Source of the DNA: Deltaproteobacteria bacterium | GTDB lineage: Bacteria; Desulfobacterota; DSM-4660; Desulfatiglandales; Desulfatiglandaceae | Assembly (NCBI GenBank): GCA_021737785.1 | Contig: JAIPDI010000003.1 | Coordinates: 110,511 to 174,510, forward strand | Direction of reading: 5' to 3' | DNA: 64,000 bases | Shown here: positions 25,791 through 34,386 of the stretch, one piece after another | How positions within the stretch are numbered: the first letter of the stretch is position 1 | Layout of the letters: each line of letters starts with the position of its first letter | Position numbers and translations under genes: made by a program | Notes under the pieces: model-generated | The model's input: only the letters and a program-made list of their open reading frames with translations | What the model was told of the DNA's origin: nothing | Database searches by the model: none

Positions 25791-26402
25791 TTATGACTCA
25801 GGAGCATGTGTAAGGAGGGGAGGGAGTTCTTCAAGGTGGTCAATAATGTAATCGGGCTCAGGGTCGTTGGAGGCCATGACCGATACCCCGCCATTGGTGA
25901 GGAGCACTGTGACGGCCCCCGCCCTTTTACCCGAAATCACATCAAAACTGAAATCCCCTACCACCACCAGTTCCCCGGGGGAAAGTCCCATGCGTTCCGC
26001 CGCCTTGATCACGCCGTCCGGATGGGGTTTTGGGAGCGACATCTCGCGGGTGATAACAACCTCGAAATGGTCGATGGTGATCCCTCTGAATCTTTCCAGC
26101 GACATCCTGATCGGCTTCAGCCGGCTTCTGGTCAGAATGCCCATCGGCATCTGTTTTCTTATCAGGGACTGAAGACATCTTTCCGCCCCCCGGTTGGGAA
26201 GGGACAATTCAGCCGCCAGATCCTCCTGTTCCTCCAGGATCTTCATGAGCCCGGGCCGACACTCCGGAGGCTGCAACGCTATAAACTCCAGGATGGGGTG
26301 GTCCACGGGACACCCCAGAAGCCTCTTGATGGCAGGAAAATTGAGCGCTCCCGGAACCGTCAGGGTTCCGTCAAAATCAAATAAGACGCCTTTGATCGCC
26401 AT
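25791..26402 (-). CDS. HAD-family hydrolase
   Basis: A 203-residue haloacid dehalogenase-type phosphatase. Motif I is DFDGTLT with D9 and D11, motif II lies in GILTRSRLK, the Lys is in KPHPDG, and motif IV is VVGDFSFDV. It resembles phosphoglycolate phosphatases, but the true substrate is not evident. The ATG shares one base with the stop of the upstream enoyl-CoA hydratase gene (TGATG), so translation is coupled; an earlier in-frame ATG lies inside that gene. Confidence 0.88.
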   Translation of the reverse strand: MAIKGVLFDFDGTLTVPGALNFPAIKRLLGCPVDHPILEFIALQPPECRPGLMKILEEQEDLAAELSLPNRGAERCLQSLIRKQMPMGILTRSRLKPIRMSLERFRGITIDHFEVVITREMSLPKPHPDGVIKAAERMGLSPGELVVVGDFSFDVISGKRAGAVTVLLTNGGVSVMASNDPEPDYIIDHLEELPPLLTHAPES

Positions 26403-27190
26403 CAGAAAGGGGTCGCCTCGTCCCACATCGGCTCGCGCTTTTCAATGAATGCGGTAAAGCCTTCTATGGCGTTGGTGCTGACGCCGGCCATGGCCATCAT
26501 CTCCTTGGCATACTGATAGGCCTGCCATTCGGTCATCTCGATCTGGGAATAAAAGACCTGCTTGGACATGTTGATAACGTACTTGCTGGCCCTGGCGATC
26601 TCTTTGGCCCACTGGAAGGTCATTTCATCCAGTTTGTCATCGGGAAACACACGGTTGACCAGATGAAAGGACCGGGCCTCCTCAGCGCTGTACAGCCCTG
26701 CGGTCATGAGCATCTCCATGCATTTTTTTTGAGGGACCGCCCGGCTCACGGCCACGGTAGGGGTCGAGCAATTATAGGAATAAATAAGGCCGGTCATGCC
26801 GAACTTGGCCTTGTCCCGACCGGCGGTGATCAGATCGCACCCCGCGGCCAGATGACATCCGCCGGCCATGGCAATCCCCTGCACCTGGGCGATAATGCAT
26901 TGGGGGGCCGTGCGGATGGCGGTCATCAAATTGAATGAGGTCTGAAAGAGCTGCCGGATGGCAGAGAGGGGCTGGTTCAGTATCTCCATCCGGTCATGGC
27001 CTGCGCAGAACACCTCTCCCGCGGCCTTGAGAATAATGACCTTTACGTCGCATCGCTTTCCTGCATCCTTGAGACACGCAACGATCTCCTCTTCGAACTC
27101 CTGACCCAAGGCATTCCGCTTGTGCGGCTGATTCAGGGTCAGTATGCCGATCTCTTCTTTTTCTTCGTAGGTCATGTGCTGGTAAGACAT
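26402..27190 (-). CDS. Enoyl-CoA hydratase/isomerase family protein
   Basis: A 262-residue crotonase-fold protein with IGILTLNQPHKRNALG, the loop EVFCAGHDRMEI, VQGIAMAGGCHLAAGCDL, read here as GIAMAGGCHLAAGCD, and EKREPMW at the C-terminus. GGGAGG precedes the ATG. The cysteine/histidine-rich oxyanion region differs from classical hydratases, so isomerase or hydrolase chemistry is possible. It is co-transcribed with the HAD gene, and the acyl-CoA ligase gene lies upstream on the same strand across a repeat spacer. Confidence 0.87.
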   Translation of the reverse strand: MSYQHMTYEEKEEIGILTLNQPHKRNALGQEFEEEIVACLKDAGKRCDVKVIILKAAGEVFCAGHDRMEILNQPLSAIRQLFQTSFNLMTAIRTAPQCIIAQVQGIAMAGGCHLAAGCDLITAGRDKAKFGMTGLIYSYNCSTPTVAVSRAVPQKKCMEMLMTAGLYSAEEARSFHLVNRVFPDDKLDEMTFQWAKEIARASKYVINMSKQVFYSQIEMTEWQAYQYAKEMMAMAGVSTNAIEGFTAFIEKREPMWDEATPF

Positions 27191-27226
27191 AGATTTCCTC
27201 CCAAAGTTGTCATTCAGTTAAGTGAC

Positions 27227-27372
27227 TCGTTGAACGCGGAACGCGGAGCTCGGAACGCGGAAGAAAGAACAATCAAAAGACGAACATCGAAATAGGTTAA
27301 CAAACGGATAAACCCGCAATATTCCGGGTCACTCCCTTCTCCCCGCTCCCTGCTCCCTGCTCCCTGCCCAAT
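27227..27372. repeat. Low-complexity spacer repeat with a shared GC-rich motif
   Basis: Holds AACGCGGAGCTCGGAACGCG at 27240-27259, followed by runs of TCCCTGC-type units. An identical 22-base stretch occurs at 31797-31818 and a one-mismatch inverted copy at 29024-29045. No gene is present. Confidence 0.75.
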
Positions 27373-27382
27373 TGACCAGTGA

Positions 27383-28900
27383 CTAATGACCTTCCCATTC
27401 TTTATCTCTCAGCAGTCGTCTAAGGGCCTTGCCTGCGGCGGACCGGGGGATCTCGTCCACAAATTCCACGGCGACCGGGACCTTGTACGGGGCCATCCGC
27501 AGTTTACAGAAGTCCCGGATTTCCTCCAATGTACTGGTCTCCCCCTCATTGAGTTGGATAAAGGCCTTGGGGGCCTCCCCCTTAAGTTCGTCAGGGACCC
27601 CCACAATCACCAGGTCCTTGATCTTGGGATGGGCCAGCATCATGTCCTCCACTTCCGAGGGAAACACCTTCTCCCCGCCCACATTGATCATATCCTTTTT
27701 CCGGTCCACAATATAGGCATATCCATCCCCGTCCATCACTGCGATATCCCCGGCATGAAACCATCCGTCCGGATCGAAGACCTCTGCGGTGGCCTCGGGC
27801 CGGTTCAGATACCCCCGGGTCACGCAGGTCCCTTTCACGCACAGCTCCCCCTGTTCACCCGGAGGGAGGGACCGCCCCTGATCATCCACCACCTTGATCC
27901 GGGCGTCGTCCATGCCCCGGCCGCACGATCCCATCCGGGTCTCGGTATATGGGGCCGTGGTCCCCACACAGGAGGACTCAGTCAGCCCCCACGCCTCGGC
28001 ATACCGCCACTTGAGCGTATCTTCTATCTGACGGATGAGGCTTTCAGGCATCTTGGTGGCCGCGGAGAGGCAGAAGACCACGGACGAGATGTCGCGGCCC
28101 GCTAGGTCCGGCTGCTTGAGCAGGAGATTATACATGGGCGGTACGCCCTGAAACACGGTCGGCCGCAGGTGTTCAATAATATCCAGGGTCTTTTCAGGGT
28201 AAAACCGCTCCACCGTAATCACCGTCCCGCCCCTTGAGAGGGTTCCGAAGGTCCCGTTGATCAGGCCCCAGCAATGAAAGATGGGAGTGGCCACCATGGT
28301 GATATCTTCCGGCCTGAAATGCACCTTGCCGAATTCCGTGGCATTGTGCCAGATATTGAGGTGGGTCGCCATCACGCCCTTGGGCCAACCGGTGGTGCCC
28401 GATGTGTACATGAGATGGCAGAGGTCGCTCCCCTTGGTCCCTTCAGGCAGAAAATTATCGCTGCCCTGCTCCAAAATCGATGCAAAGGAGGTGTGGTGTG
28501 CGCCTCCCGGATCCCCGAGAACAATGATTTTCTCCAGGGAGTTGAGATCCGGCCTCACCGTCTCGATGATGGGGAGACGCGAATCGTCCACAAGGACCGC
28601 TCGACTTCGGCAGTCCTTGAGGATGTAGGCCACCTCCTGCTCCCTCAGCATGGCATTCACCACGTTCACGGTCAATCCCGCACGGACCGTCCCCAGGTAA
28701 CCGATGATCAGCTCCGGGAGGCTGGGCAGAAAGAGGGACAGGACATCTCCCCGAATCAATCCCATCTTCAGCAGACCGTCCGCGGTCCGCGTGATCAGAC
28801 GATCCAGCTCCGCGTAGGAAATGCGGCGATCCCCAAAGATAATGGCTGTCTTCTCAGGCTGCTCAGCTACATGGCGCCGGATGATGTGGGACACGTTCAT
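27383..28900 (-). CDS. AMP-forming acyl-CoA synthetase
   Basis: A 505-residue acyl-adenylate ligase: YTSGTTGWPKGV, EAWGLTESSC, HAGDIAVMDGDGYAYI, read here as GDIAVMDGDGYAYI, DRKKDMINVGGEKVFP and the C-terminal Lys in PRSAAGKALRR. It converts a carboxylate to its CoA thioester with ATP. GAGGAGG lies before the ATG. Together with the two crotonase genes downstream it forms a small acyl-CoA set, but there is no local dehydrogenase or thiolase. Substrate class unknown. Confidence 0.92.
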   Translation of the reverse strand: MNVSHIIRRHVAEQPEKTAIIFGDRRISYAELDRLITRTADGLLKMGLIRGDVLSLFLPSLPELIIGYLGTVRAGLTVNVVNAMLREQEVAYILKDCRSRAVLVDDSRLPIIETVRPDLNSLEKIIVLGDPGGAHHTSFASILEQGSDNFLPEGTKGSDLCHLMYTSGTTGWPKGVMATHLNIWHNATEFGKVHFRPEDITMVATPIFHCWGLINGTFGTLSRGGTVITVERFYPEKTLDIIEHLRPTVFQGVPPMYNLLLKQPDLAGRDISSVVFCLSAATKMPESLIRQIEDTLKWRYAEAWGLTESSCVGTTAPYTETRMGSCGRGMDDARIKVVDDQGRSLPPGEQGELCVKGTCVTRGYLNRPEATAEVFDPDGWFHAGDIAVMDGDGYAYIVDRKKDMINVGGEKVFPSEVEDMMLAHPKIKDLVIVGVPDELKGEAPKAFIQLNEGETSTLEEIRDFCKLRMAPYKVPVAVEFVDEIPRSAAGKALRRLLRDKEWEGH

Positions 28901-28914
28901 GGGCGATGCCTCCT

Positions 28915-29060
28915 CATGTACTGGATGCTGGTTGCTCGATGCTGGATGCTGGTTGAAGATCCAGACTCTACTGGAATTTGACGTTACGGGTCGTCATGTA
29001 TTGGCATGAAGTCGTTTCAGCACTCCGCGTTCCGAACTCCGCGTTCCCGGTTCCGCATAC
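28915..29060. repeat. Low-complexity spacer repeats
   Basis: First a run of GATGCTGGTTG variants (about 28919-28957), then an inverted, one-mismatch copy of the GC-rich 22-base motif (29024-29045, TCCGCGTTCCGAACTCCGCG). These lie in the divergent spacer between the acyl-CoA ligase gene and the corrinoid methyltransferase gene, so any promoters for both must lie in or near them. Confidence 0.75.
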
Positions 29061-29145
29061 CGCTTGCCGATCCATCTCATTTCTGATATAAGACGGCATA
29101 TTATGAAATCGATTCACAAATGTCCATAGGCGGAGGCCAAATTCC

Positions 29146-31776
29146 ATGCACAAAGAACACATCCCCCTAGGGGTCGGCTTTTATCCCGACTGGTTTTACA
29201 CCCAGTACGGCATCTCCTTTGGCAGGGAATACTACTTCGACCCGGAGGTCCGGGTAACGGCACGGATGGAGATCGAGAGGCGGCTTTATGAAAGGTTCGG
29301 CGACGTGGGACTCGGCAACCCTGATCCCCAGCCGAAGCCCTTGATCACCTTCGGCATGGTGATGCTCCCCTCTATCTTCGGCTGCGAAATCATCTACAAG
29401 GACGACGCCCTCCCCTGGGCCATGCCCCTCAATCTGTCCGAGGACGAGATCATGAAGCTGGAGGTCCCGGATATCTTCAATTCCTATCCCATGACCGAGA
29501 TGATCCGGCAGATCGACTATCTTAAAGAGACATACGGAAAGGTCGTGGGCGACATCAATACCACGGGCGTCCAGAATCTGGCCCTCAAGATCAGGGGGGA
29601 TCAGCTTTATATCGACTTCTTTGAAAATCCCGCACTCTGCCGTCACCTCCTCGGCATCTGCGCCGAGTGCATGATCCGGCTCTTTGAGTTCAACCGTAAG
29701 ACCACCGGGACCGGGGCCGTGGACGTGACCCCCATGTGCGACCCGAGGCTCTGCGTCCTCCCCAACTGCACGGCAGAGCAGATCTCCCTGGAGACCTATG
29801 AGGATCATGTCCTGGAATACGACAATCAGGTGGCCGATACCTGTTATCCGGTGGGAATCCATCATTGCGGGTCCGTGGACCAGGTGCTGGACGGTTACGC
29901 CAAGGTCCACCATCTGGAATTCATTGAGATCGGATTCGGGTCGGATGTCAAACGGACCCGGGAGGTGTTCGGCCCCAAAGTGGCTGTCAATGCCCGCATA
30001 AGCCCCGTGCTGATGAAAAACGGCACCCCGGAAGAGGTGGCCGCAGAGGTGCGGCGTCTGATCGACCATGGCGCCCCCCTCGAGAATTTCTCCATCGACA
30101 CGGTCGGGTTGACCTATGGCACCCCCGACGAAAACGTCCGGACAGCCCTCAAGACCGCGGCCGAATACGGGAAAATCGATGGAAAGGGATCTTCTGCCGG
30201 TAGACAGCGGTTCTTTTTCGGTCCGGAGAAAGGCCTTCTCCCCGTGGAAACCAGTGTGAGCAGCGCCACAAAAACGGTAACCATAGGGTCCTCCCGGTCC
30301 CTGGTCCTCATCGGAGAGCGGATCAATCCCACGGGCCGGAGCCGACTCGCCCGGTCCCTGGAGGAGGGAAATCTCGACCTGGTACGATCCGAGGCCCTCA
30401 GGCAGGTGGCTGAAGGCGCGGATATATTGGACGTCAATGTGGGAGTATCCGGAATCGACGAACCGGACATGCTGAAAAAGGCGGTGCTGGCGATCCAAGA
30501 GGTCACCGATGTCCCCCTCTGTATCGATTCGGCCCTCCCCGAGGCCCTGGCAGCGGGTCTGGCCGTCTACAAGGGAAAGGCGCTGGTCAATTCGGTCAAC
30601 GGTGAAACCCATAAACTTGAACGGGTCCTCCCCCTGGTGAAGGCGTATGGCGCTGCCGTCATCGGGCTCACCATGGACGACAGCGGAATCCCGCGATCCG
30701 CGGAAAAGCGACTTGAAATCGCCGGGTGGATCGTAAAAAGCGCGGAGCAGGAAGGCATCCCGAGGGAAGATGTCATCATCGATCCTTTGGCCATGGCCAT
30801 CAGCGCCGATGATCAGGCCGGCCTGGAGACCCTCAAAGCCATCCGGCTCATACGGGATGAACTGGGCGTCAACCTGACGCTGGGACTCTCCAATATCTCC
30901 TTCGGGCTCCCTGAACGGGCATCCATCAATGCCGTCTTTCTGGGAATGGCCGTTTTAAGCGGCCTGACCTGTCCAATTGTCGATCCCACCGTGTGGGAAA
31001 TGCGCCGGGCCACGCTCCTCACAGACATGCTTCTGGGCAGGGATCCGTTCTGCATGACATATCTGGCCGCAGGAAAAAGACGGGGAACAGGCGATGCCGT
31101 TGCGCCCGGACCGGGTGACACGGCCCGTGAGGATGGAGATCTGGGGCGGATCAAGGACGCCGTAATCGCCGGGAAACGAAAGGTGGCCGTCGAACATACC
31201 CAAAATGCCTTGGACCAGGGCGCGGACCCCCAGGAAATCATCAACAATTACCTGATTCCGGCCCTCAATACGGTGGGAGAGCGCTTTGAGAAGAAGAAAA
31301 TTTTCGTTCCCGAGATGATGATGGCCGCCAAGTCCATGCAGGCCTGCGTGGACCTGGTCACGCCCCTTTTGAAAAAAGAGGCGTCTTCAGAGGGACTTGG
31401 AACGATTGTCCTGGGAACGGTTTTCGGGGATCTCCATGATATCGGAAAAAATCTGACCAGACTCCTGCTGGAAACCTCCGGATTCCGAGTCATCGACCTG
31501 GGAGAAAACGTCCCCTCTGCCAGGTTTGTGGAGGCGGCCAGGGAACACAAGGCCCACATTGTCGGGTTGTCATCGCTGCTCACCACCGGCGACCCCCATG
31601 TGGAAGAGACCATTCAGGCGATCAAAAACAGCGACCTGAGGGACAGGGTCAAGGTGATCTGCGGAGGCGCCGCACTCACTCTAAAATTCGTAGAGGCCTG
31701 CGGCGCAGACGCCCACGCCAGGGACGCGGCCGACGGCATCAAGAAGATCAAGGGACTGTTGGGAATTGAAGAATGA
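29146..31776 (+). CDS. URO-D methyltransferase / pterin methyltransferase / corrinoid-binding fusion protein
   Basis: An 876-residue three-part enzyme. Residues 1-345 are a uroporphyrinogen-decarboxylase-like methyltransferase domain with H239-x-C241 in GIHHCG, matching zinc ligands of MtaA/MtbA/CmuA. Residues about 378-640 are a methyltetrahydrofolate:corrinoid methyltransferase domain (LIGERINPTGR, ADILDVNVG). Residues about 665-876 are the helical cap plus B12-binding domain, with base-off ligand H764 in GDLHDIGKN. Inferred role: move a methyl group from a substrate to cobalamin and on to tetrahydrofolate. The middle and end correspond to MetH, but URO-D replaces the homocysteine domain and no SAM-dependent reactivation domain is present; the downstream RACo-type gene supplies that role. 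The methyl donor is unknown. A GCGGAGG site precedes the ATG. Confidence 0.92.
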   Translation: MHKEHIPLGVGFYPDWFYTQYGISFGREYYFDPEVRVTARMEIERRLYERFGDVGLGNPDPQPKPLITFGMVMLPSIFGCEIIYKDDALPWAMPLNLSEDEIMKLEVPDIFNSYPMTEMIRQIDYLKETYGKVVGDINTTGVQNLALKIRGDQLYIDFFENPALCRHLLGICAECMIRLFEFNRKTTGTGAVDVTPMCDPRLCVLPNCTAEQISLETYEDHVLEYDNQVADTCYPVGIHHCGSVDQVLDGYAKVHHLEFIEIGFGSDVKRTREVFGPKVAVNARISPVLMKNGTPEEVAAEVRRLIDHGAPLENFSIDTVGLTYGTPDENVRTALKTAAEYGKIDGKGSSAGRQRFFFGPEKGLLPVETSVSSATKTVTIGSSRSLVLIGERINPTGRSRLARSLEEGNLDLVRSEALRQVAEGADILDVNVGVSGIDEPDMLKKAVLAIQEVTDVPLCIDSALPEALAAGLAVYKGKALVNSVNGETHKLERVLPLVKAYGAAVIGLTMDDSGIPRSAEKRLEIAGWIVKSAEQEGIPREDVIIDPLAMAISADDQAGLETLKAIRLIRDELGVNLTLGLSNISFGLPERASINAVFLGMAVLSGLTCPIVDPTVWEMRRATLLTDMLLGRDPFCMTYLAAGKRRGTGDAVAPGPGDTAREDGDLGRIKDAVIAGKRKVAVEHTQNALDQGADPQEIINNYLIPALNTVGERFEKKKIFVPEMMMAAKSMQACVDLVTPLLKKEASSEGLGTIVLGTVFGDLHDIGKNLTRLLLETSGFRVIDLGENVPSARFVEAAREHKAHIVGLSSLLTTGDPHVEETIQAIKNSDLRDRVKVICGGAALTLKFVEACGADAHARDAADGIKKIKGLLGIEE

Positions 31777-31777
31777 T

Positions 31778-32062
31778 GAATGAAGAGTGAAGAATGAACG
31801 CGGAGCTCGGAACGCGGAGCGGGGAGCGGGGAGCGGGGAGCAGGGAGTGGGGAGCGCGGCAGAAAGGCCCAATCTGCAATCTCCTGACCCGGACAGGGCG
31901 GAACCAAAAAGGCCTCCGCAGAGAAAAACAATGTCAAAATTTCTTGTGCGTTTTGCGCAAGATTGAGTCGTTGACTGCCTAACCCAATGAACCCAAGAAA
32001 CACAATGAACTCAACAAACCCATAATTCCCAACTCCCAACTTCAAACTCCAAACTCGCAACG
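31778..32062. repeat. Repeat-rich spacer between methyltransferase and activator genes
   Basis: Contains an AATGAAGAGTGAAGAATGA run, the GC-rich 22-base motif (31797-31818), a tandem GCGGGGA run (to about 31855) and, near 32025-32058, a CCAACTCCCAACTTC-type run. No frame of interest. It separates two genes that should work together, so it may hold a second promoter or only spacer. Confidence 0.75.
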
Positions 32063-32065
32063 CTT

Positions 32066-33916
32066 ATGCTCCCCATCATCTTCCACCCTTTTGAAAAAGA
32101 GAGCGAACCGGACGGCGAGTTGAGCCTTCTCGAGCTGGCCCGCAAAGTGGAAATCCCTCTGGAAGCCCCCTGCGGCGGCAAGGGGATATGCGGCAAGTGC
32201 AGGGTGATCGTGGAGAGTTCGGACGGACCGCTGCCCCCGCCTTCGGATCGTGAACAGGAGGTCCTCGGAGGTCTTCTCCGGAAGGGGTATCGACTGGCCT
32301 GTGAGACAATCCCGGTCCATGGGGGGTCTGTCCTGATCCCTGAAGAAAGCCGGATGAGGCGCCAGATCATTCTGACCTCCGAGACCCGGCACGCCTATCC
32401 TGTGAGGCTGCGACCCGGCGTGACCTCCTGTTATGTTGAGCCCCCCCCTCCGGTCATGGACGCTCCCCTGGCCGATCGTGAACGATTCCTTCTGGCCATG
32501 GAAAAGGCCTATGAAATCCGTTCGCCCAAAATGGATATCTCCGTATTGAGAAAGCTCCCCCATGCCCTTCGATCCGATTCAAAGGGGGTCACTGCGATCC
32601 TCCTGGATGGAAAAGAGATCATAGACCTTCGTCCCGGAAGAGAGGAGCGCCTTTATGGCGTGGCCTTTGATGTGGGCACCACCACGGTGGTTGCCTTTCT
32701 CATCGACCTGATCTCAGGGGAAAAGGCGGCGGTTACGCCTGCCATGAACCCCCAGATCGCCATGGGGGATGATGTCATCACCCGCATATCTTTCTGCCAG
32801 GAGGCCGGGGGCCTGGAAAAGCTTCGTGGCGCCATTGTTGCGTGTCTCAACACCCTGATTGAAGAGGGGGCGGCTGAGGCGGGAATCGATCCCGGCCGGA
32901 TCGTTGAAGCGACTCTCGTGGGAAACACGGCCATGCACCATCTCGTCTTGGGTCTGGATCCGACATACCTCTCCATGGCGCCCTATCCCCCGGTGCTTCA
33001 GGGCGGCCAGACCTGTAAGGCCGGGGATTTGGGTCTCAAGATCGGGGCCTCGGCCTATGTCCATCTTCTCCCGCTCAAGGCCGGATTCGTGGGGAGCGAT
33101 ACCGTTGCATGCATCCTGGCCACCGGTCTTCACAGACGAAAGTCCCCCGCCCTTCTCATCGACCTGGGCACCAATGGTGAAATCGTCTTCGGGAATCGCG
33201 ACCGGATGCTCTGCTGCTCCACTGCTGCGGGTCCGGCATTTGAAGGGGGCCATATCCGATGGGGGATGCGGGCCTCGCCCGGGGCCATTGAACGTGTCCG
33301 GATCGATCCGGACACCCTGGAAGTGACGTGGGCAACGATTGCAAACGAGAGACCTTCAGGCCTGTGCGGCTCGGGCATCATATCCGCGGCAGCCGAAATG
33401 ATCCGGGCCGGGATTATTCTGGGGAGAGGAAATCTCGACGAAACGCTTCAGTCCCCCCGCCTGCGGAACGGGGAAGACGGTCGGGAGTTTGTATTGGCCT
33501 GGGCATCGGAGACAGCAACCGGGCAGGATATCGTGTTCACTCAGAAGGATGTGGCGGAACTCCAGATGGCCAAGTCTGCAGTGCATGCGGGGGCCGTCCT
33601 CCTTATGGAGCAATATGGACACATCCCCGCCGATCAGATCCTCCTGGCCGGCGCCTGCGGCAACTATGTGGACCCTCGCGATGCCTGCACCGTCGATCTT
33701 TTTCCGGGCAGTCTCACGGCGGAAGTCGTGGGAGTGGGGAACGCGGCCGGGCACGGGGCCTGCCTCGCCCTCCTGGACAAAAGGAAGAGACAAGAGGCCG
33801 AGCGAATCGCCGCAAAAGCGGAATATATTGAGTTGGCCGCCGCGGCCCGGTTTCAGGAGTTATTCGTATCCGGTATGTTTTTCACGTCGGCCATAGATTT
33901 TGAGGATGAGTTCTGA
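32066..33916 (+). CDS. RACo-type reductive activator of corrinoid proteins (ASKHA ATPase with 2Fe-2S domain)
   Basis: A 616-residue protein. The N-terminal ferredoxin-like domain has C36-x5-C42-x2-C45 and C79 for a [2Fe-2S] cluster. A linker follows, then a large ASKHA-type ATPase: phosphate-1 loop FDVGTTTVVAFL at about 199, LIDLGTNGEIVFGN and the adenosine motif LCGSGIISAAAEM. RACo proteins use ATP to force electrons onto inactive cob(II)alamin, restoring cob(I)alamin in corrinoid methyltransferases. The gene lies directly after the corrinoid fusion gene, which lacks its own reactivation domain, so partnership is very likely. No strong ribosome site is visible at the ATG, which lies just past spacer repeats. 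Confidence 0.92.
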   Translation: MLPIIFHPFEKESEPDGELSLLELARKVEIPLEAPCGGKGICGKCRVIVESSDGPLPPPSDREQEVLGGLLRKGYRLACETIPVHGGSVLIPEESRMRRQIILTSETRHAYPVRLRPGVTSCYVEPPPPVMDAPLADRERFLLAMEKAYEIRSPKMDISVLRKLPHALRSDSKGVTAILLDGKEIIDLRPGREERLYGVAFDVGTTTVVAFLIDLISGEKAAVTPAMNPQIAMGDDVITRISFCQEAGGLEKLRGAIVACLNTLIEEGAAEAGIDPGRIVEATLVGNTAMHHLVLGLDPTYLSMAPYPPVLQGGQTCKAGDLGLKIGASAYVHLLPLKAGFVGSDTVACILATGLHRRKSPALLIDLGTNGEIVFGNRDRMLCCSTAAGPAFEGGHIRWGMRASPGAIERVRIDPDTLEVTWATIANERPSGLCGSGIISAAAEMIRAGIILGRGNLDETLQSPRLRNGEDGREFVLAWASETATGQDIVFTQKDVAELQMAKSAVHAGAVLLMEQYGHIPADQILLAGACGNYVDPRDACTVDLFPGSLTAEVVGVGNAAGHGACLALLDKRKRQEAERIAAKAEYIELAAAARFQELFVSGMFFTSAIDFEDEF

Positions 33917-34020
33917 GACGGGTCCTTCCTCAGGCATTGGCGATCCGTGGCAGGTCCATCCGGTCTATCATCTCCTTTAGAGATATCTCCACCAGGGAGG
34001 ACCATGAGGCGTGGAACGGC

Positions 34021-34326
34021 TCACTCATCATTTCCCTTATTCTGTTTCCGCACAAGCTTGATGAATCGCTCCAGATTCTCCTGGGAACCGAAGGCCTCGG
34101 TGAAAAATTCTTCGCTCCAGGTATCAAGCCCTAATCGGAAGATATGATGGATCAGCTTGTCTGCGTTGTCCGGTCCCTGTATCTTGAGGACCTGATAGAG
34201 GAGATCCTGAGGCACCCGTAATGGGTAGACCGCGGCCGAGGATGCCCCTTCCGTCTTCAGGTATTCCTGAATGCTCTTGAGGATCTTGAGATTCACATAT
34301 TTTCGATCATACTCTTCCTGGTCCAT
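34021..34326 (-). CDS. Small conserved-looking hypothetical protein
   Basis: A 101-residue acidic protein with GAGGAT ahead of the ATG. It is mostly helical by composition (KILKSIQEYLKTEG, ADKLIHHIFRLGLDTWSEEFF), with no membrane segment, signal or metal motif. I do not recognise the family. It lies 60 bases upstream of the PHP phosphatase gene in the same direction and may share its transcript. The codon usage matches its neighbours, and the ribosome site makes a real gene likely. Confidence 0.65.
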   Translation of the reverse strand: MDQEEYDRKYVNLKILKSIQEYLKTEGASSAAVYPLRVPQDLLYQVLKIQGPDNADKLIHHIFRLGLDTWSEEFFTEAFGSQENLERFIKLVRKQNKGNDE

Positions 34327-34386
34327 CCGGTTATCCTCAAAAAAAGTTGGAGTGCCTGAAATCTCGCGTTTGGGATCGACGCCGTT

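Noticed and set aside
27386..28105. A 239-codon plus-strand frame opposite the acyl-CoA ligase
   Set aside because: Antisense shadow of a gene with all AMP-ligase motifs.
29167..30612. A 481-codon open frame on the minus strand
   Set aside because: It lies opposite the corrinoid methyltransferase gene, is His/Gly/Asp-rich in the way of GC-rich antisense frames, and shows no domain, while the plus strand has clear catalytic motifs.
29146..31776. Calling the fusion protein methionine synthase (MetH)
   Set aside because: The homocysteine-binding domain is replaced by a URO-D domain and there is no SAM-binding reactivation domain.
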